Positions 27,391 through 35,753 of a stretch of DNA of 64,000 nucleotides are shown in pieces (the first letter of the stretch is position 1; every line of letters starts with the position of its first letter). Source of the DNA: CAVRQM01 sp963723455 (GTDB taxonomy: Bacteria > Pseudomonadota > Alphaproteobacteria > Acetobacterales > Acetobacteraceae); assembly GCA_963723455.1 (NCBI GenBank), contig CAVRQM010000001.1:1364001-1428000 (forward strand), read 5' to 3'. Both the position numbers and the translations under genes were made by a program. The notes under the pieces are model-generated. The model did not search any database, had not been told where the DNA came from, and was given only the letters and a program-made list of their open reading frames with translations.

Positions 27391-29763
27391 ATGGCGGCGT
27401 TCGAGCGGCGGTTCAAGTTCCTGGTCTGCGCGCCGTCGTTCGACGAGAACGACCTGGAAGGCCAGCGCGTCGCGCAGATCGTCGCCGAGGTCGAGCGCGA
27501 CGGCTTCGTGGTGGTCCGCGCCCGCAAGGCCGACGACGCCGAGTTGGTGATCCGCACCGATGCGGCAATCGGCTGCGTCGTGGTCGATTGGGGCAAGCGC
27601 GGTCCGCAGGGCAAGGTGGCCGCCCTCGTGCGCTTCATCCGCAGCCGCGGCCTGGAGGTGCCGATCTTCGTGCTGGTGCGCCATCACCGGCTGGACGAGA
27701 TGCCGGTCGATGTCATGCACGAGGCCGACGGCTACGTGTTCCTGGCCGAGGAAACCCCGGATTTCATCGCCAAGAACCTGGTCAGCCGGCTGCGCCAGTA
27801 TGCCGAGACCCTGCGCACCCCATTCTTCGGCGCGCTGCTCGACTACAACGAGGAGGGCAACCAGCTATGGACCTGTCCGGGCCATAACGGCGGCGTGTTC
27901 TACAGCCGCAGCCCGATCGGGCGCATCTTCAAGGAGCATCTCGGCGAGGCGGTGTTCCGCGACGACATCGACAATTCGGTGGTCGAGATGGGCGACCTGT
28001 TGATCCATGAGGGTCCCGCGCTGGCGGCGCAGAAGGAGGCCGCCCGGATCTTCGGCGCCGAACGGACCTATTTCGTGCTGAACGGCACCTCGGCCAGCAA
28101 CAAGATCGTGCTGCAGGCGCTGCTGGCCGAGGGCGACCTGGTGCTGTTCGACCGCAACAACCACAAGGCGGCGCATCACGGCGCGCTGTTCCTGGGCGGC
28201 GCGATCCCGGTCTATCTGGAGGGCGATCGCAACGCGCACGGGCTGATCGGGCCGATCGACATCGGGGCGCTGGACGAGGCGGCGATCCGCGAGAAGCTGC
28301 GCACCCATCCGCTGATCGCCGACCCGGAAGCCTGGCGGCGGCCGCGCCCGTTCCGCGCCGCGGTGCTGGAACAATGCACCTATGACGGCACCATTCATGA
28401 TGTGGCGACTCTGGTCCGCGCGCTCGGACCGTTGTGCGAGTACATGCTGTTCGACGAGGCCTGGGCCGGGTTCGCCAAGTTCCACCCGCTGTACCGCGGG
28501 CGCTACGCCATGGGCTTGCAGGATCTGGGACCGGACTCGCCCGGCATCATCGCCACCCAGTCAACCCACAAGCAGCTCGCCAGCTTCAGCCAGGCCAGCC
28601 AGATCCATGTCCGCGACAGCCATATCAGGGGTCAGCCGCGGCGCGTGGAGCATCGCCGCTTCAACGAGATGTTCCTGATGCACGCCTCAACCTCGCCGTT
28701 CTATCCGCTGTTCGCCAGCCTCGATGTCGGCGCGCAGATGATGAAGGGCCGCTCCGGCGAGGTGCTGTGGGACGACACGATCCGGCTCGGCATCGAGATC
28801 CGCAAGAAGCTGCGCGCCATCGCCGCCGAGTTCGCCGCCCGCGAGGACGACCCGCGGCGCCGCTGGTTCTTCGACCCGTTCGTGCCGGATACGGTCGAGC
28901 TTGCCGGCGAGGACGGCGGGCGCGAGACGGTGAGTTGGCAGGACGTGCCGACCGACCGGCTGGCCGCGGACCCGGCGCTCTGGGCGCTGGCCCCGGGGGC
29001 CGCCTGGCACGGGTTCCGCCATGTGGCGCCCGGCTACGCGATGACCGATCCCAACAAGCTGACGTTGCTGACGCCGGGCTTCGATCGGGTCAGCGGCGCG
29101 TACGCCGAACACGGCGTGCCCGCGCCGGTCGTCGCCACCTACCTGCGGGAGAACCGCATCGTTCCGGAAAAGAACGATCTTAACAGCATTCTGTTCCTGC
29201 TGACCCCGGGGGTGGAGAGCAGCAAGGCCGGCAATCTCCTGTCCGCCCTGATCTTCTTCAAGCGCCTGCACGATGACAACGTGCGGCTGGAGGACGCCAT
29301 GCCGGAGTTCACCGCCAAGCGGCCGGCGCGCTATCGCGGCGTCGGGCTGCGCGACCTGTGCGCCGAGATGCACCGCTTCTACGCCGAGGCGAACACCAGC
29401 ACGCTGCAGCGCCAGCAGTTCCGCCAGCGCCATCTGCCGCCGATCGCCTGGCCGGCGACGCGGGCGATGCAGGCGCTGGTGCGCAACCAGGTGGACTACC
29501 TGCCGATCGAGCGCATCGACGGCCGGATCGCCACGACGCTTTGGGTGGTGTACCCGCCCGGCATCGCCACCGTGGTGCCCGGGGAGCGGCTGTCGGAGCG
29601 GGCGCGGCCGATGATCGACTACCTGCTGGTGTTCGAGCGCGCCGCCAACCGGTTTCCCGGCTTCGAGACCGAGATCCAGGGCGTGTTCCGCGAGTCCGAA
29701 CCGGATGGCACGGCGCGGTTCTACACCTATGTCGCGCGCGAGGAAGCGCAGGAGCGAGGCTGA
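27391..29763 (+). CDS. Orn/Lys/Arg decarboxylase, fold type I
   Basis: PLP-dependent decarboxylase of a basic amino acid, giving a polyamine or agmatine and consuming a proton. The 790-residue ORF is intact. The N-terminal receiver-like wing domain (about 1-130) is followed by TCPGHNGGVFYS, FVLNGTSASNKIVLQA (PLP phosphate site), MLFDEAWAGF (D355) and the Schiff-base lysine in QSTHKQLASFSQ (K394). The C-terminal domain carries GYAMTDPNKLTLLTPG. Length and wing domain resemble the inducible acid-stress enzymes AdiA, CadA and SpeF, but no amino-acid antiporter lies beside it. Substrate choice cannot be made by eye. A strong hairpin terminator follows. Confidence 0.9.
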   Translation: MAAFERRFKFLVCAPSFDENDLEGQRVAQIVAEVERDGFVVVRARKADDAELVIRTDAAIGCVVVDWGKRGPQGKVAALVRFIRSRGLEVPIFVLVRHHRLDEMPVDVMHEADGYVFLAEETPDFIAKNLVSRLRQYAETLRTPFFGALLDYNEEGNQLWTCPGHNGGVFYSRSPIGRIFKEHLGEAVFRDDIDNSVVEMGDLLIHEGPALAAQKEAARIFGAERTYFVLNGTSASNKIVLQALLAEGDLVLFDRNNHKAAHHGALFLGGAIPVYLEGDRNAHGLIGPIDIGALDEAAIREKLRTHPLIADPEAWRRPRPFRAAVLEQCTYDGTIHDVATLVRALGPLCEYMLFDEAWAGFAKFHPLYRGRYAMGLQDLGPDSPGIIATQSTHKQLASFSQASQIHVRDSHIRGQPRRVEHRRFNEMFLMHASTSPFYPLFASLDVGAQMMKGRSGEVLWDDTIRLGIEIRKKLRAIAAEFAAREDDPRRRWFFDPFVPDTVELAGEDGGRETVSWQDVPTDRLAADPALWALAPGAAWHGFRHVAPGYAMTDPNKLTLLTPGFDRVSGAYAEHGVPAPVVATYLRENRIVPEKNDLNSILFLLTPGVESSKAGNLLSALIFFKRLHDDNVRLEDAMPEFTAKRPARYRGVGLRDLCAEMHRFYAEANTSTLQRQQFRQRHLPPIAWPATRAMQALVRNQVDYLPIERIDGRIATTLWVVYPPGIATVVPGERLSERARPMIDYLLVFERAANRFPGFETEIQGVFRESEPDGTARFYTYVAREEAQERG

Positions 29764-29769
29764 ATCGAA

Positions 29770-29797
29770 AAGGCCGCCGACTTTCGCCGGCGGCCTT
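29770..29797 (+). terminator. Bidirectional hairpin terminator between convergent genes
   Basis: A perfect 10-bp stem (29770-29779 AAGGCCGCCG with 29788-29797 CGGCGGCCTT) has an 8-base loop. It starts seven bases after the decarboxylase stop and lies 25 bases before the stop of the convergent RTX-like gene. T residues follow on both strands (TTCC on plus, TTTTCG on minus). Confidence 0.75.
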
Positions 29798-29822
29798 CCC
29801 TACCCGGGCCGGTCTGGCGGGA

Positions 29823-31031
29823 TCAGCCCAGGTGGATGGTGTTCGGGTTGGTGACGCCGACGAAGGTGATCTTGGTGTTGTCGGACAGGGTGACGACGGT
29901 GCCGCCGCGGGTGACCTGCGCGTTGGCCAGATCGTTCTGCGCCTCGCCCGGCGCGTAGCCGACCAGGCTGACGCTGTCGGCGCCGCCAAAGTTGAGCAGC
30001 AGGTCGTTGCCGCCGGCCGCGCCGTGAATGATCTGCAGCAGATCCTGGCCGACGCCGCCGGTGATCGTCTCCGCCCCGGTGCCGGCGACGATGGTGTCGT
30101 TACCGCTGCCAGCGGTGATCTGATCCTTGCCGACGCCGCCGAACAGCGTATCGGCGCCGCTGGACAGCGCCGCGGACAGGGTCTCGTTGCCGACGCCCGC
30201 CTGAATCAGCGTGGCGCCCGAGCCGGTGGCATACAGCGAGTCGCCGCTGCCGCCGCCGGTGATCGTGCCGCCGCCGCTGGGGCCGTAGATCAGGTTGTTG
30301 CCGGCCGAGCCGCCGCCGAAACTGCCGGTGCCGCCGCCGCCGAAGATCGTCTCGCTGCCGCTGCCGGCGACCACGGTGTTGTTGCCGCCGCTGCCGCCGA
30401 CGAATGTGAGCGTGCCCGACCCGCCATAGACCAGCGCATTGCCGCCGTTGTTCATGGTTATCGTGTCGGCGCCGCTGCCGGCGGTGATGGTGTCGTTGCC
30501 CTCGACCTGCACCAGATCGTTGCCGGTCCCCAGCAGCACCGAGTTGCTGCCGAAGCCCGCGCTGATCGTGTCGTTGCCGGACATGGCGCTGATCGTGTTG
30601 TTGCCGCCCATCGTGCTGATGAGCCAGCCGGCGCCGGCATCGGCGGTGGCGACGATCTGGCTGCCGCCGGAACCGGCGACCACGGTTCCCGATCCGCCGC
30701 CGGTGATGAAGTCCAGGCTGCCGACCGCGAGCACCGTCTGATTGGCCTCGCCCACGCCCAGCAGGGTCTGGCTGGCGGCGGTGACGACCACGGCCTTGTA
30801 GCCGGCGGTCAGTTGCTCGGTGCCCTGGCGGGTGACGATCAGTTCGCCCTGCTGCCCCGGCTGCAGGGTCGGCGCCACGAACCCGGTAGCGTTGACGGGC
30901 GTCAGCGCGCCGCTCTGGTTTCCGGCGGTGATCGCTCCGGCAAGAACCTGCGCGAGCTGCGCCTGATCGACGGACTTGAATGGAAGTGTGACGACCGCTC
31001 CCTGGACGCCCGCTACGGTGACGGATGGCAT
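29823..31031 (-). CDS. RTX-like glycine-rich beta-roll protein
   Basis: A 402-residue intact protein. The first 110 residues are non-repetitive (VAGVQGAVVTLPFKSVDQAQ..., QGTEQLTAGYKAVVVTAAS). Residues about 110-350 are short Gly/Asn/Ser/Asp repeats of the form GSGNDTI / GSGADTI, spaced about 9 to 18 residues, as in hemolysin-type calcium-binding beta-rolls. Many acidic ligands are Asn or Ser, so calcium binding may be weak. The C-terminus (LLLNFGGADSVSLVGYAPGEA...) resembles type I secreted ends. No signal peptide and no type I exporter is nearby. A surface or matrix protein is likely. A GAACGC...GCGTTC hairpin lies in its leader. Confidence 0.75.
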   Translation of the reverse strand: MPSVTVAGVQGAVVTLPFKSVDQAQLAQVLAGAITAGNQSGALTPVNATGFVAPTLQPGQQGELIVTRQGTEQLTAGYKAVVVTAASQTLLGVGEANQTVLAVGSLDFITGGGSGTVVAGSGGSQIVATADAGAGWLISTMGGNNTISAMSGNDTISAGFGSNSVLLGTGNDLVQVEGNDTITAGSGADTITMNNGGNALVYGGSGTLTFVGGSGGNNTVVAGSGSETIFGGGGTGSFGGGSAGNNLIYGPSGGGTITGGGSGDSLYATGSGATLIQAGVGNETLSAALSSGADTLFGGVGKDQITAGSGNDTIVAGTGAETITGGVGQDLLQIIHGAAGGNDLLLNFGGADSVSLVGYAPGEAQNDLANAQVTRGGTVVTLSDNTKITFVGVTNPNTIHLG

Positions 31032-31062
31032 GTGAACAACCCCTGCTTATGGCTGACCTATA

Positions 31063-31080
31063 GAACGCCTCGCAGCGTTC
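31063..31080 (-). promoter_or_regulatory. Inverted repeat in the RTX-like gene leader
   Basis: GAACGC and GCGTTC form a perfect 6-bp inverted repeat with a 6-base spacer, 31 bases upstream of the RTX-like ATG. It could be an operator or a leader hairpin. AGGGG lies about ten bases before the ATG as a Shine-Dalgarno. Confidence 0.35.
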
Positions 31081-31595
31081 GCCGCCGTAACCATGCCGTT
31101 AGATAGCCGTCGAAACGACGTTTACGCAAGCTTTGTCGCACACTGTTCATGGAAAATATACGTTTGCACCGGCAGCCCCGCAGGGAACCCGGCGCGACAT
31201 TGCGCAGCGCTGCGGCAGAGATGCCTGAAGCGCAGCCTTTTCACCAGCGATCCTAAGATCATAGTCTTATACATTGCGCGTTGCTCCGTTCACGATCGGG
31301 CTGAAGAACACCGATAGGACGATTGGCCTACAAAGGATGAACTTATTGTGTGGGCCATTCTGATATTTCTTCGTATCAATTCGGCTGTCTCGCGGCGGCC
31401 GTCGAGCAGCCGTGATCCATCGGGCGCAGCGCGCTCACCCGATGCGAAATCATACCAATATGCACGTGAGACGGGATCCGGTTCCTGCCGGCCGCCGGCA
31501 ATCGGGCGGCTCCGGTCATATCCGACATGCGGCGATGCCGCCTGCCGGATGCCGACTGCGGCACCCACATGCGCAGGCTTGAACGGACAGATTTG
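31081..31595. other. Long intergenic region with lower GC
   Basis: About 0.5 kb between the divergent RTX-like gene and the small secreted protein. The left two thirds are visibly AT-richer than the rest of the window (runs such as GGAAAATATACG and TCATAGTCTTATACATTG). The right part is rich in CCGGC-type palindromes. I find no tRNA, no recognisable ORF on either strand and no insertion-sequence ends. It presumably holds promoters for both genes. Confidence 0.5.
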
Positions 31596-31808
31596 ATGCC
31601 GCCCTCGAGTCTCGCTTGCCTTCTCGCCGCTGTCGCCCTCAGCCCGCAGCCTTCGGCCGCACGCACGATCCCACCGACCGACGCCGCGCCGTACGCGGTC
31701 GCGTGGGCAGCGCCGGTCCTGGGAGCGCCGACCGACGACATCGTGTTCGGGCGCGACTACCGGGCCGTGACCGACGCGGACGCCGCCCCGCCCGACCCGG
31801 CGCGCTGA
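31596..31808 (+). CDS. Small secreted hypothetical protein
   Basis: A 70-residue ORF from ATG 31596. It begins with a short signal-peptide-like segment (LACLLAAVALSPQPSAAR) followed by about 45 residues rich in Ala, Asp and Pro (DDIVFGRDYRAVTDADAAPP). No family is recognised. It ends six bases before the lipoprotein esterase, so the two are probably co-transcribed. It could be a real small periplasmic protein or a fortuitous ORF. Confidence 0.45.
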   Translation: MPPSSLACLLAAVALSPQPSAARTIPPTDAAPYAVAWAAPVLGAPTDDIVFGRDYRAVTDADAAPPDPAR

Positions 31809-31814
31809 CGGACG

Positions 31815-32726
31815 ATGCGGATCGCACCGACCCTGGCCGCTGCTGCGCTGCTGTCCGTGCTGGCGTCCTGCGCGCAGCCCGGACTGGCGCCCGTCGATCT
31901 GCTGGACGACACCATCTCGCAACGCGGCCTGACGATCGTGCGCGACATACCCTATGGGCCGGGACCGCTGGCCGGCGATCCGCGCCGGGCGCTCGATGTC
32001 TATCGCCCCGACAGGCGGCCCGGACCGCTGCCGGTCGTGGTGTTCTTCTACGGCGGGTCATGGGAATCCGGCAGCCGCGGGGATTATCTGTTCGTCGCCG
32101 CCGAACTGGCGCGGCGCGGCGTCATCGTCGAGGTGCCAGACTACCGGGTGTACCCGCAGGTGCGGTTCCCGGCTTTCCTGCGCGACGCCGCGCAGGCGGT
32201 CGCCTTCGCCTGGCGCAGCGCGCCGTCCTGGGGCGGCGACCCGCACCGGGTGTTCGTGGTCGGCCATTCCGCGGGCGCCTGGATCGCCGCGATGCTGGCG
32301 CTGGATCCGCAATGGCTCGCCGCCGCCGGCATCGACCGGCAGGACATCGCCGGCACGGTCGGCATTTCCGGCCCCTACGACTTCCTGCCGATCGTGCGCC
32401 CGGACGTGCAGCGCGTGTTCGCCTCGGCCGACGCCGATCTGCGCGTGACCCAGCCGATCGATGTCGTGGATGGCCGCAACCGGCCGATGCTGCTGCTGCA
32501 GGGGCTGGCCGATACGACGGTGCGGCCGCGCAACACCACGGCGCTCGCCGCCCGCATTCGCGCCGATGGCGGCCCGGTGCAGGATCGGTTCTATCGCGGA
32601 GTGGGCCATATCGGCGCCATCGCCGCCTTCGCCCCGCTGTTCCGCTCGGGCCTGCTCGCGAACGGCGCCCCGGTGCTGGACGACGTGGCCGGCTTCGTCA
32701 CGAATCCGGCATTGGCGGCCCGCTGA
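31815..32726 (+). CDS. Lipoprotein alpha/beta hydrolase (esterase/lipase, BD-FAE-like)
   Basis: A 303-residue intact enzyme. The N-terminus MRIAPTLAAAALLSVLASCAQ has a lipobox (LASC), so it is probably a lipid-anchored periplasmic protein. The hydrolase domain shows the oxyanion strand VVVFFYGGSWESG, the nucleophile elbow VVGHSAGAW, an acidic residue in LLLQGLADTTV and the catalytic His in GVGHIGAI. These features match the HSL/carboxylesterase group. It lies immediately ahead of hpnA (40 bp), so it may share the hopanoid transcript, but it is not a standard hpn gene. The substrate is unknown. Confidence 0.85.
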   Translation: MRIAPTLAAAALLSVLASCAQPGLAPVDLLDDTISQRGLTIVRDIPYGPGPLAGDPRRALDVYRPDRRPGPLPVVVFFYGGSWESGSRGDYLFVAAELARRGVIVEVPDYRVYPQVRFPAFLRDAAQAVAFAWRSAPSWGGDPHRVFVVGHSAGAWIAAMLALDPQWLAAAGIDRQDIAGTVGISGPYDFLPIVRPDVQRVFASADADLRVTQPIDVVDGRNRPMLLLQGLADTTVRPRNTTALAARIRADGGPVQDRFYRGVGHIGAIAAFAPLFRSGLLANGAPVLDDVAGFVTNPALAAR

Positions 32727-32765
32727 CGCTTGGGCAATGCCGCGCCCGCGCGCTATAGCCCGGGG

Positions 32766-33764
32766 GTGACCCCTGGCCCGACCCTCATTACCGGCGCCAC
32801 CGGCTTTGTCGGCTCGGCCGTCGCCCGCGCGCTGCTGGCGCGCGGCTACCCGATCCGCGCCCTGGTGCGGCCGGGGGGCGACCGCCGCAACCTGGACGGG
32901 CTTGCCGCCACGCTGGTCGAGGGCGACCTGCGCGACCCGGCCAGCCTGGCTCGCGCGGTCCAGGGTTGCCGCTATCTGGTGCATGTCGCGGCCGACTACC
33001 GCATCTGGGTGCCCGACCCGGCGGAGATGCTGCGCGCCAATGTGGCGGGCACCAGCGCGCTGATGCTGGCCGCCCAGGCGGCCGGGGTCGAGCGCATCGT
33101 CTATTGCAGCAGCGTCGCCGCGCTCGGGCTGCTCAAGGGCGGCGAGCCGGCCGACGAGACCGTCCCGGTCAGCGAGGCGGCGGTGACCGGCATCTACAAG
33201 AAGTCCAAATACCGCGCCGAGCAGGCGGTGCTTGCCCTGGTGCGCGAGCGCGGCCTGCCGGCGGTGATCGTCAATCCGGCCGGCCCGATCGGCCCGCGCG
33301 ACATCAAGCCGACGCCGACCGGCCGCATGATCGCCGACGCCGCCTGCGGCCGGATGCCGGCCTATCTGGATACCGGCATCAACGTGGTGCATGTGGACGA
33401 CGTGGCGGAGGGCCACATGCTGGCACTGGAACGCGGCCGCATCGGCGAACGCTATATCCTGGGCAGCGAGAACCTGCTGCTGCGCGACATCCTCGACCTG
33501 GTGGACGCGGCGACCGGCCGCCCGGCGCGGCGGGTGCGGCTGCGCGTCGGCTGGCTGTGGCCGGCGGCGATGGCCTGCGAGGGCCTGGCCCGGTTCGGCA
33601 TCGAGCCGCGTGTCACCCGCGACCACCTGCGCATGGCCCGCAAGAAGATGTTCTTCTCGCACGCGAAAGCCGCCGCCGAGCTGGGCTTTGCCCCGCGCCC
33701 GGCGGCCGAGGCGGTGGCCGACGCCGTGGCCTGGTTCCGCGCCAACGGCATGGCCCCGGCGTGA
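32766..33764 (+). CDS. hpnA: Hopanoid-associated sugar epimerase HpnA
   Basis: An extended short-chain dehydrogenase encoded at the head of many hopanoid clusters; its exact reaction is not firmly established. The Rossmann motif LITGATGFVGSAVARALL is at the N-terminus, GDLRDPAS follows, and the active-site pair is SSVAALG ... GIYKKSKYRAEQ (catalytic-type YxxxK). NPAGPIGPRDIKPTPTGRMI is diagnostic for HpnA. I chose GTG 32766 because the protein then begins TPGPTLITGATG as expected. The gene is intact and its stop overlaps hpnB by four bases. Confidence 0.92.
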   Translation: MTPGPTLITGATGFVGSAVARALLARGYPIRALVRPGGDRRNLDGLAATLVEGDLRDPASLARAVQGCRYLVHVAADYRIWVPDPAEMLRANVAGTSALMLAAQAAGVERIVYCSSVAALGLLKGGEPADETVPVSEAAVTGIYKKSKYRAEQAVLALVRERGLPAVIVNPAGPIGPRDIKPTPTGRMIADAACGRMPAYLDTGINVVHVDDVAEGHMLALERGRIGERYILGSENLLLRDILDLVDAATGRPARRVRLRVGWLWPAAMACEGLARFGIEPRVTRDHLRMARKKMFFSHAKAAAELGFAPRPAAEAVADAVAWFRANGMAPA

Positions 33765-34888
33765 TCGTGCCCGCCGCCCTGTCTCTGCTGGCGTGGCTCT
33801 ACCTGGCGCTGCTGCACGGGCGGTTCTGGCAGGCCGGCCCGATCCTGGCGCCGGCCCGGCCGCGCGCCGCGCCGCCGGTGGTGGCGATCGTGCCGGCGCG
33901 CGACGAGGCGGCGCTGGTGGCGCGCAGCATCGGCTCGCTGCTGGCGCAGGACTACCCGGATCTGGGGGTGGTGCTGGTCGACGACGCCAGCATCGACGGC
34001 ACCGGCGACATCGCCCGCGCGTTGCCGTCGGACGGCCAGCTCGGCGTGCTGGACGGCAGCGCCCGGCCTCCCGGGTGGGCGGGGAAGCTCTGGGCGGTGC
34101 AGCAGGGCGTCGCCGCGACGGATCACGAATGGCTGCTGCTGACCGACGCCGACATCGAGCACGACCCGTCGCATGTCGCGACCCTGATGGCGCAGGCCGA
34201 GCGCCTGGGTGCGGACATGGTCAGCGAGATGGTGGCGCTGCGTTGCGAGAGTCTGGCCGAGCGCGCGCTGATCCCGGCCTTCGTGTACTTCTTCCAGCTG
34301 CTGTACCCGTTCGCCCGGGTCAACGACCCGCGCAGCCGGGTCGCCGCCGCGGCCGGCGGCACGGTGCTGCTCCGCCGCGCCGCGCTGGAGCGCGCCGGCG
34401 GCATCGCCGCGATCGCCGGCGCGCTGATCGATGACGTGGCGCTGGCGCGGGCGGTCAAGGCCAGCGGCGGCCGTATCTGGCTCGGCCACAGCCGGCTGGC
34501 GCGCTCGGTCCGCCCCTATCCGCGCGGACGCGACATCTGGCGCATGGTGGCGCGCTCGGCCTATGTGCAGCTGCGCCACTCGCCCTGGCTGCTGGGCGGC
34601 ATGGTGCTGGGGCTGGCGCTGCTGTTCCTGGCCCCTCCCGCCGCGATGGTCTCCGGCGGCGCGCTGACGCCGTGGCTCGGGCTGGCCGGCTGGGCGGTGA
34701 TGGCCTTCACCTTCGAGCCGACGCTGGAGCGGTTCGGCCGCTGGCCGCTCTGGGCGCCGCTGCTGCCGCTGATCGCGCTGTTCTACATGGCCGCCACGAT
34801 CGGCTCGGCCATCGACCACCATCTCGGCCGCGGCGCGGTATGGAAGCAGCGCGCCTACGCCCCCGCCAGCCTGAAGGCGCATCAATGA
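33761..34888 (+). CDS. hpnB: Hopanoid-associated glycosyltransferase HpnB
   Basis: GT2-family membrane glycosyltransferase. An N-terminal membrane helix (ALSLLAWLYLALLHG) is followed by the GT-A domain: VVAIVPARDEA, VVLVDDASIDGTGDIAR, the DAD motif in LLLTDADIEHDP, and ALIDDVALARAVK. Two or three C-terminal membrane helices follow. The start GTG 33761 overlaps the hpnA stop. With HpnA it is thought to work on sugar-modified hopanoids, but the donor and acceptor are not proven. Intact, 375 residues. Confidence 0.92.
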   Translation: MIVPAALSLLAWLYLALLHGRFWQAGPILAPARPRAAPPVVAIVPARDEAALVARSIGSLLAQDYPDLGVVLVDDASIDGTGDIARALPSDGQLGVLDGSARPPGWAGKLWAVQQGVAATDHEWLLLTDADIEHDPSHVATLMAQAERLGADMVSEMVALRCESLAERALIPAFVYFFQLLYPFARVNDPRSRVAAAAGGTVLLRRAALERAGGIAAIAGALIDDVALARAVKASGGRIWLGHSRLARSVRPYPRGRDIWRMVARSAYVQLRHSPWLLGGMVLGLALLFLAPPAAMVSGGALTPWLGLAGWAVMAFTFEPTLERFGRWPLWAPLLPLIALFYMAATIGSAIDHHLGRGAVWKQRAYAPASLKAHQ

Positions 34889-34898
34889 GCGCGGTCCA

Positions 34899-35753
34899 AT
34901 GAGCGCGATCCTGGCAGACGCCTCCGCCGATGATGTCGAGAGCTGGTCCGGCAAGGATCGCGGCGACGAGAACTTCCCGGTCGGCTCGCTGCTCATCAGC
35001 GCCCGGCTGCGGCCGCATGTGCATGCGTTCTACGCCTTCGCCCGCAACGCCGACGACATCGCCGACAGCGCCAGCCTGGCACCCGACGACAAGCTGGCGC
35101 GGCTCGACATCATGGGGGCGGTGCTGCAAGGCGCGCGCAACACCGGCAGCCCGAGCGGGCTGCGTCTGCGCGCCAGCCTGGCCGAGACCGGCGTCTCCGC
35201 CCGCCACGCCTGCGACCTGCTCGACGCCTTTCGCCAGGACGCGACCAAGCGCCGCTATGCCAGCTGGGACGAGCTGCTGGATTATTGCCGCCTGTCGGCC
35301 ATGCCGGTCGGCCGCCACGTGCTCGACCTGCACGGCGAGTCGCGCGAGGCCTGGCCGTCCTCGGATGCGCTGTGCACCGCGTTGCAGGTGCTGAACCATC
35401 TGCAGGACGGGGCGAAGGATCTCGCGGCGCTGGACCGCTCCTATCTGCCGGAAGACCTGCTGGCGGCTGCCGGCACCGGCAACGAGGCGCTGCGCGCCGG
35501 CGCCGAGACCCCCGCCCTGCGGCGCGTGCTGGACCAGTTGCTCGATCGCTGCGACGCGCTGAATGCCGCCGCCGCCGAGCTGCCCCGGCGCGTGCGCGAC
35601 CGGCGGCTGCGGCTGGAGACCGCGGTCATCACCGGCCTGGCGCGCCGCCTGGCCGCCCGTCTGCGGCGCGCAGACCCGCTGGCGTCGCGCGTCCGCCTGA
35701 CCCGCGCCGACGCCGTGTCCAGCGTCCTGGCCGCGCTGAGCGTCCTGCCATGA
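34899..35753 (+). CDS. hpnC: Squalene pathway enzyme HpnC
   Basis: HpnC converts presqualene diphosphate to hydroxysqualene in the bacterial three-enzyme route (HpnD, HpnC, HpnE). This intact 284-residue trans-isoprenyl diphosphate synthase-fold protein starts with DENFPVGSLLI, and shows aspartate-rich motifs NADDIADSA (about 50-58) and LNHLQDGAKDL. The characteristic YCRLSAMPVGRHVLDLHGE helix lies between them. It starts at ATG 34899, ten bases after hpnB, and its stop overlaps hpnD by four bases, consistent with translational coupling. Confidence 0.93.
   Translation: MSAILADASADDVESWSGKDRGDENFPVGSLLISARLRPHVHAFYAFARNADDIADSASLAPDDKLARLDIMGAVLQGARNTGSPSGLRLRASLAETGVSARHACDLLDAFRQDATKRRYASWDELLDYCRLSAMPVGRHVLDLHGESREAWPSSDALCTALQVLNHLQDGAKDLAALDRSYLPEDLLAAAGTGNEALRAGAETPALRRVLDQLLDRCDALNAAAAELPRRVRDRRLRLETAVITGLARRLAARLRRADPLASRVRLTRADAVSSVLAALSVLP

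Noticed and set aside
31081..31595. tRNA or insertion-sequence remnant in the AT-richer gap
   Set aside because: I found no cloverleaf arms, no CCA end, no terminal inverted repeats and no transposase fragment.
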